NCBI GenBank assembly: GCA_014885115.2
Contig: WKLE02005094.1
Coordinates: 1-18,457, forward strand
Length of the DNA stretch: 18,457 nucleotides
From: Asterionellopsis glacialis
Taxonomy: Eukaryota > Bacillariophyta > Plagiogrammaphyceae > Rhaphoneidales > Asterionellopsidaceae
Reading direction: 5' to 3'
Shown here in pieces: positions 18,007 through 18,457 of this stretch. A program made the position numbers and the translations under genes. The first letter of the stretch is position 1, and every line of letters begins with the position of its first letter. The notes beneath the pieces were generated by a model. The model saw only the letters and a list, made by a program, of their open reading frames with translations. It did not search any database and was not told where the DNA came from.

Positions 18007-18457
18007 AATCTCAGAGATTAGTCCTGTCAAATAGTAGTAGTGATTCCGTTTGTAATTGAGCTTGAAAGATGGTAAGATGCGTATAGTTGTGCTTGTTCTG
18101 TCACTCTTTTGATTGTCGCGGTCGACAGGGTGCCTGTTACGAGTACCTTTCAAGCTGTTGGACCTCTAGATTAACCTGGGTAGGTCCTAATCGTATCGCA
18201 CCTCGTGAGGTCCTGCCCGTACCTGGGTATCGATCTGGTGGCATTATCAGGCATTAGATGTTGAAATAGTAGCGATTGGCCTACAAAAAAAATGACTTAA
18301 ATGGTATTTGATATGACCAACCTTACAGAACAGGCTAGCAGTTAAATGTACCAGTACCTTTTCGTTGGAAAATACATACCTTTCGTGGCAAATCAGTTTC
18401 TTTCTACCAGAAACCCGTTCAAATGTACATACGCTAATATTCCGTAGACTCAGTAGA
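18007..18457. promoter_or_regulatory. Upstream region of the alpha-galactosidase gene
   Basis: This contains the 5' leader and promoter of the minus-strand gene. A palindromic word acctcgtgaggt (18200-18211) sits between two direct copies of acctgggta (18174-18182 and 18221-18229). I cannot assign these to a known factor. No coding region is recognised. Confidence 0.35.

Noticed and set aside
18174..18229. Direct repeat acctgggta around a 12-bp palindrome
   Set aside because: Considered as an operator-like element for the alpha-galactosidase gene; too short and without known factor to claim.

Overview
The window looks like nuclear DNA of a eukaryotic microalga, most likely a diatom. Three lines of evidence support this. 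The protein-coding genes carry short GT-AG introns (76 to 169 nt) and start at ATG. The intergenic DNA is AT-rich and holds transposon debris. Several gene types are typical of diatoms: a secreted fasciclin protein with a PAPVT mucin-like stalk and a GPI-type tail, and a decayed membrane receptor of the FG-GAP-like type. The species cannot be named from this sequence.

Layout. Bases 1-4740 form a gene-poor, repeat-rich arm. It contains a tRNA-derived SINE bounded by a perfect 14-bp target-site duplication (770-1041), a heavily frameshifted FG-GAP-like receptor pseudogene (about 1179-2690), a 19-bp perfect inverted repeat (2825-2883), a relic of a Tc1/mariner-type transposase (about 3180-3917), and a composite repeat with tandem and inverted copies of one ~89-bp unit (3918-4434). 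Bases 4744-6622 carry a three-exon gene for a protein built from two tandem copies of one linker-plus-helical-domain unit, tentatively hemerythrin-like. After a 1.4-kb stretch with little content and a small cysteine-containing coding relic (7999-8268, minus), a minus-strand single-exon gene (8296-10392) encodes a secretory-pathway fusion of an NmrA-like atypical SDR and a zinc-free quinone-oxidoreductase-type MDR. Diverging from it is an intronless, bacterial-looking dTDP-glucose 4,6-dehydratase (10927-11982). A 1.4-kb spacer leads to the three-exon fasciclin gene (13412-15764), which converges on a two-exon GH27 alpha-galactosidase gene (16505-18006, minus).

How the genes relate. There is no operon logic. 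Loosely, four products concern sugars, redox chemistry or the cell surface: nucleotide-sugar synthesis, oxidoreduction in the secretory pathway or plastid, surface adhesion, and galactoside cleavage. Nothing shows that they act as one pathway. The items most worth checking are the SINE with its intact hallmarks, the SDR-MDR fusion, the likely bacterial origin of the dehydratase, and the exon-plus-intron duplication in the hemerythrin-like gene. I found no CRISPR array, operon, rRNA or replication origin.
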